A stretch of 64,000 nt of DNA. It comes from Fasciolopsis buskii. Taxonomy: Eukaryota; Platyhelminthes; Trematoda; Plagiorchiida; Fasciolidae. This document shows, piece by piece, positions 62,041 to 64,000 of the stretch; the stretch's first letter is position 1, and each line of letters begins with the position of its first letter. Below the pieces are notes generated by a model. The model ran no database searches and was not told the origin of the DNA. It saw only the letters and a list, made by a program, of their open reading frames with translations. The position numbers and the translations under genes were made by a program. The stretch lies in contig LUCM01008400.1 of the NCBI GenBank assembly GCA_008360955.1, positions 193,248 to 257,247 of the forward strand, written 5' to 3'.

Positions 62041-62297
62041 ACCTGAGCTACAATTAACACAAATTTCCAAATCCTTTGAGTGATAAAATCGTTTCTTCTT
62101 ATATTTGTGAAGACAGATACATAGTTTAGATAAGCGAGAGAGATGTGTTGTTTTTGGGAAAGAGTAGGTAACAAGCTGTGATATGCTGGACTATCACAGT
62201 TGTAAAGTTAAAGAAAATGGAATAACGTTTTCCAGCACTATTTTCTAGACGTAACGGTTTATCAGTTATTTTAAGAAAGAGCGCACAAAAGCGTTGC

Positions 62298-62478
62298 CCG
62301 GCGGTGGCCAGGTGGATAAGGTCGTTGCGTTTGGAAATGAGGTTCGCGGGTTCGAATTCTCTCGCCGCCGGTCAACTTCCCCACTTGGCAGCCCTTTGTT
62401 GGCCGCGGCCCCCTTCCTGAAAAATGATGTGCAGTTGTTTTCTCATTAACAAAAAACGAAGTAAAAGATAAAAAGATG
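62298..62478 (+). mobile_element. SINE-A copy 5, best preserved
   Basis: The 74-nt tRNA-like head (62298-62371) has a perfect 7-bp acceptor-like stem (CCGGCGG with CCGCCGG), A box TGGCCAGGTGG and B box GGTTCGAATTC. A tRNA-unrelated body with GGCCGCGGCCCCCTTCCTGA follows, then a tail ending AAAAGATAAAAAGATGA. No clear flanking duplication. Confidence 0.9.
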
Positions 62479-63973
62479 AATGATTAACTCGTGTTTGAGT
62501 GCAGTATTGGTAATGGAAAGTGTCTTCGTGAAAAAGTACAAGTGGTATTGAAAAGATGACAGCTGCGTGGAATATTTTCACCAACGGTATAGAAACCGAC
62601 GAAGTCAGACCAACAGTATCTGTGCACTTAAGGGGGTGGATTGAGAATAAAATGTTGTTGTGTTCATCGTGTGGATCGATCAGACACGTACACAAACACA
62701 GATAAAAAGTACCGCGAACGGTGACCCAAACATGCTTTCCTGACCGACGATGGTCCTCGGTTTTTCGTCTTATCCTGGAGTGTACTGGCTTTTATTCTTG
62801 GTATTTATTAGGCTGATTTCATCTGGTTTATGATCCATTCTGCTGATTGTCCAATCTTCCTACCGCGTGGGTGCTCGAATGGACGCGGACCCTTTCACGT
62901 GCGAACACGTGTCGCCTGAGCGGTTGAGCGTTCTTTAGCCGAGCAATAGTTGCGTGTGCTGATAAGTTTTTAATAGAACACCTAGGATTAGATCGCCAAT
63001 TTTGATAAAATGCAGATACGGAAATGGCGTTCAAGAGTGCCGGGGTTTTTTAAAAGAGCTTAAAGCCATTTTTATTAACTTCAATTAATTATGTTCCTCA
63101 ATTACTTACACTCTTTGACTGTTAGTTGAAAGATCCCCACCTCCAAAACGAATCGAGTATGGTGTAGTGTCGAAAAACTGGTGCCTATGCAAAAATGAAA
63201 TGTTTAGCTTATTTCGGAATGATTAAGAAATTGTTTGACCAGGCGCAGGACAGATGCTATCACACACTGGCAATGAAACACGAGCTTTGTAAACATTTGG
63301 CAACCAGCACTAGAATCACATTTGAATCTTAAATGAACTCTTCACTCATGCAGGCTCATAAAGAATCAAACAAAATTCCAGTCCCAGATTAAACAGAAGT
63401 TTGCAAAATGACGATGGCTGAACAAGAGAGTACCCGACAAGCATACCTGATGAGAGGGGAAAAGTACTAGACTGTTCACGTGCTTTCCAGAAAATTTTGT
63501 TCGTTCATACTTATGCGAAACATACTGTTAACAACGAACCCCCTATTTGACGGTTGTTTATAAGGCTATCAAAAGTGCTCTGATGACGTTTTAACACAAT
63601 AATCTTAGTTAATCATAATATTGTCGAACAGAACGTTATTTTAGAATGCGAATCGTTGAGTGTGAGTGTTATTGTCGTAGATTATCTTTACTAATATCCG
63701 ACTGGACTCCAAGAAACCGAGACTAATGTTATAAGTTCACAGAAACGGCTCTGTGATCATTTTACTTACTAATGCATTGGGAATATACTTCATTTTTGTG
63801 TAATTCCAACGTCAAACAGTTACACCTCCAATAGCCCCAGAGAAGAAAAATCGTCTGAATCAATCTAATCCGTACATACTGTACTGATAATCGATTCCCC
63901 AATTCTTGTTTATATTTTTGTTGCGGGTGCGTTCATTTGTGGATTTTAATCGGCTAAGTATGCCTTATCTCAT
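62479..63973. other. Intergenic stretch, nothing assigned
   Basis: AT-rich; minus frames at 62372-62695 (overlapping the SINE) and 62828-63034 are not recognised. Confidence 0.4.
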
Positions 63974-63994
63974 TATATATATATATATATATAT
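63974..63994. repeat. (TA)n microsatellite at right edge
   Basis: About ten TA units flanked by CTTATC on the left and GATAAG on the right, so the whole can fold as a hairpin. Confidence 0.9.
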
Positions 63995-64000
63995 GATAAG

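Noticed and set aside
62298..62371. Functional tRNA gene
   Set aside because: The tRNA-like fold continues into a body shared with four other sites, so it is a SINE head.
1..64000. CRISPR arrays, bacterial operons, phage or plasmid features
   Set aside because: No regular spacer-repeat arrays, no Shine-Dalgarno-led gene runs, and clear spliceosomal introns.
1..64000. rRNA genes or intact tRNA genes
   Set aside because: No conserved rRNA blocks were seen, and every tRNA-like segment belongs to a repeat or is structurally broken.

Overview
The window is eukaryotic genomic DNA that looks like a parasitic flatworm, most likely a trematode. The evidence is one multi-exon gene with GT-AG introns of 0.3 to 8.7 kb, tRNA-derived SINEs, and three decayed pieces of RTE-type LINEs whose peptides resemble those I know from trematode genomes. 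There is no operon-like gene packing. The species cannot be named from the sequence alone. The assembly carries a 10-N gap (19010-19019) and a single N (29179).

Bases 1-21963, plus strand, hold the one gene I can reconstruct: the 3' part of a USF-type (upstream stimulatory factor) bHLH leucine-zipper transcription factor. Seven exons join in a single open frame of 1,122 residues from the left edge to a stop at 21961-21963, with every junction phase agreeing. The start codon lies left of the window. The first four exons encode a very long low-complexity S/T/A/N/P-rich region. Exons 5-6 encode the basic region and helix-loop-helix, and exon 7 encodes the leucine zipper plus an unusual tail of about 180 residues. 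A pyrimidine-rich stretch follows and is probably a long 3' UTR, with AATAAA signals at 23275 and 25403.

The last two introns are large and filled with repeats. Intron 6 (12641-21336) holds a SINE between two 45-bp direct repeats, a minus-strand RTE reverse transcriptase remnant (about 14830-16060), and an inverted repeat whose right copy contains the assembly gap.

From 25.4 kb to the right end I find no intact gene. The region is intergenic DNA, or possibly introns of a gene whose exons I cannot see. It contains a second RTE reverse transcriptase remnant (minus, 26.24-27.28 kb), an RTE endonuclease remnant (plus, 28.69-29.19 kb), and a 1.03-kb element present as two inverted copies about 98% alike (34.78-35.82 and 50.32-51.35 kb). 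It also has four more copies of the SINE found in intron 6, a second and possibly further tRNA-like families, and several older low-copy repeat families. A few short peptides (WD40-like at 38.9 kb, FN3-like at 33.8 kb, integrase-like at 59.0-59.7 kb) may be traces of genes or elements and are reported with low confidence.

No wholly new system was demonstrated. The most noteworthy items are the oversized USF, the SINE family with its well-kept tRNA fold, the young inverted pair, and the undescribed repeat families.
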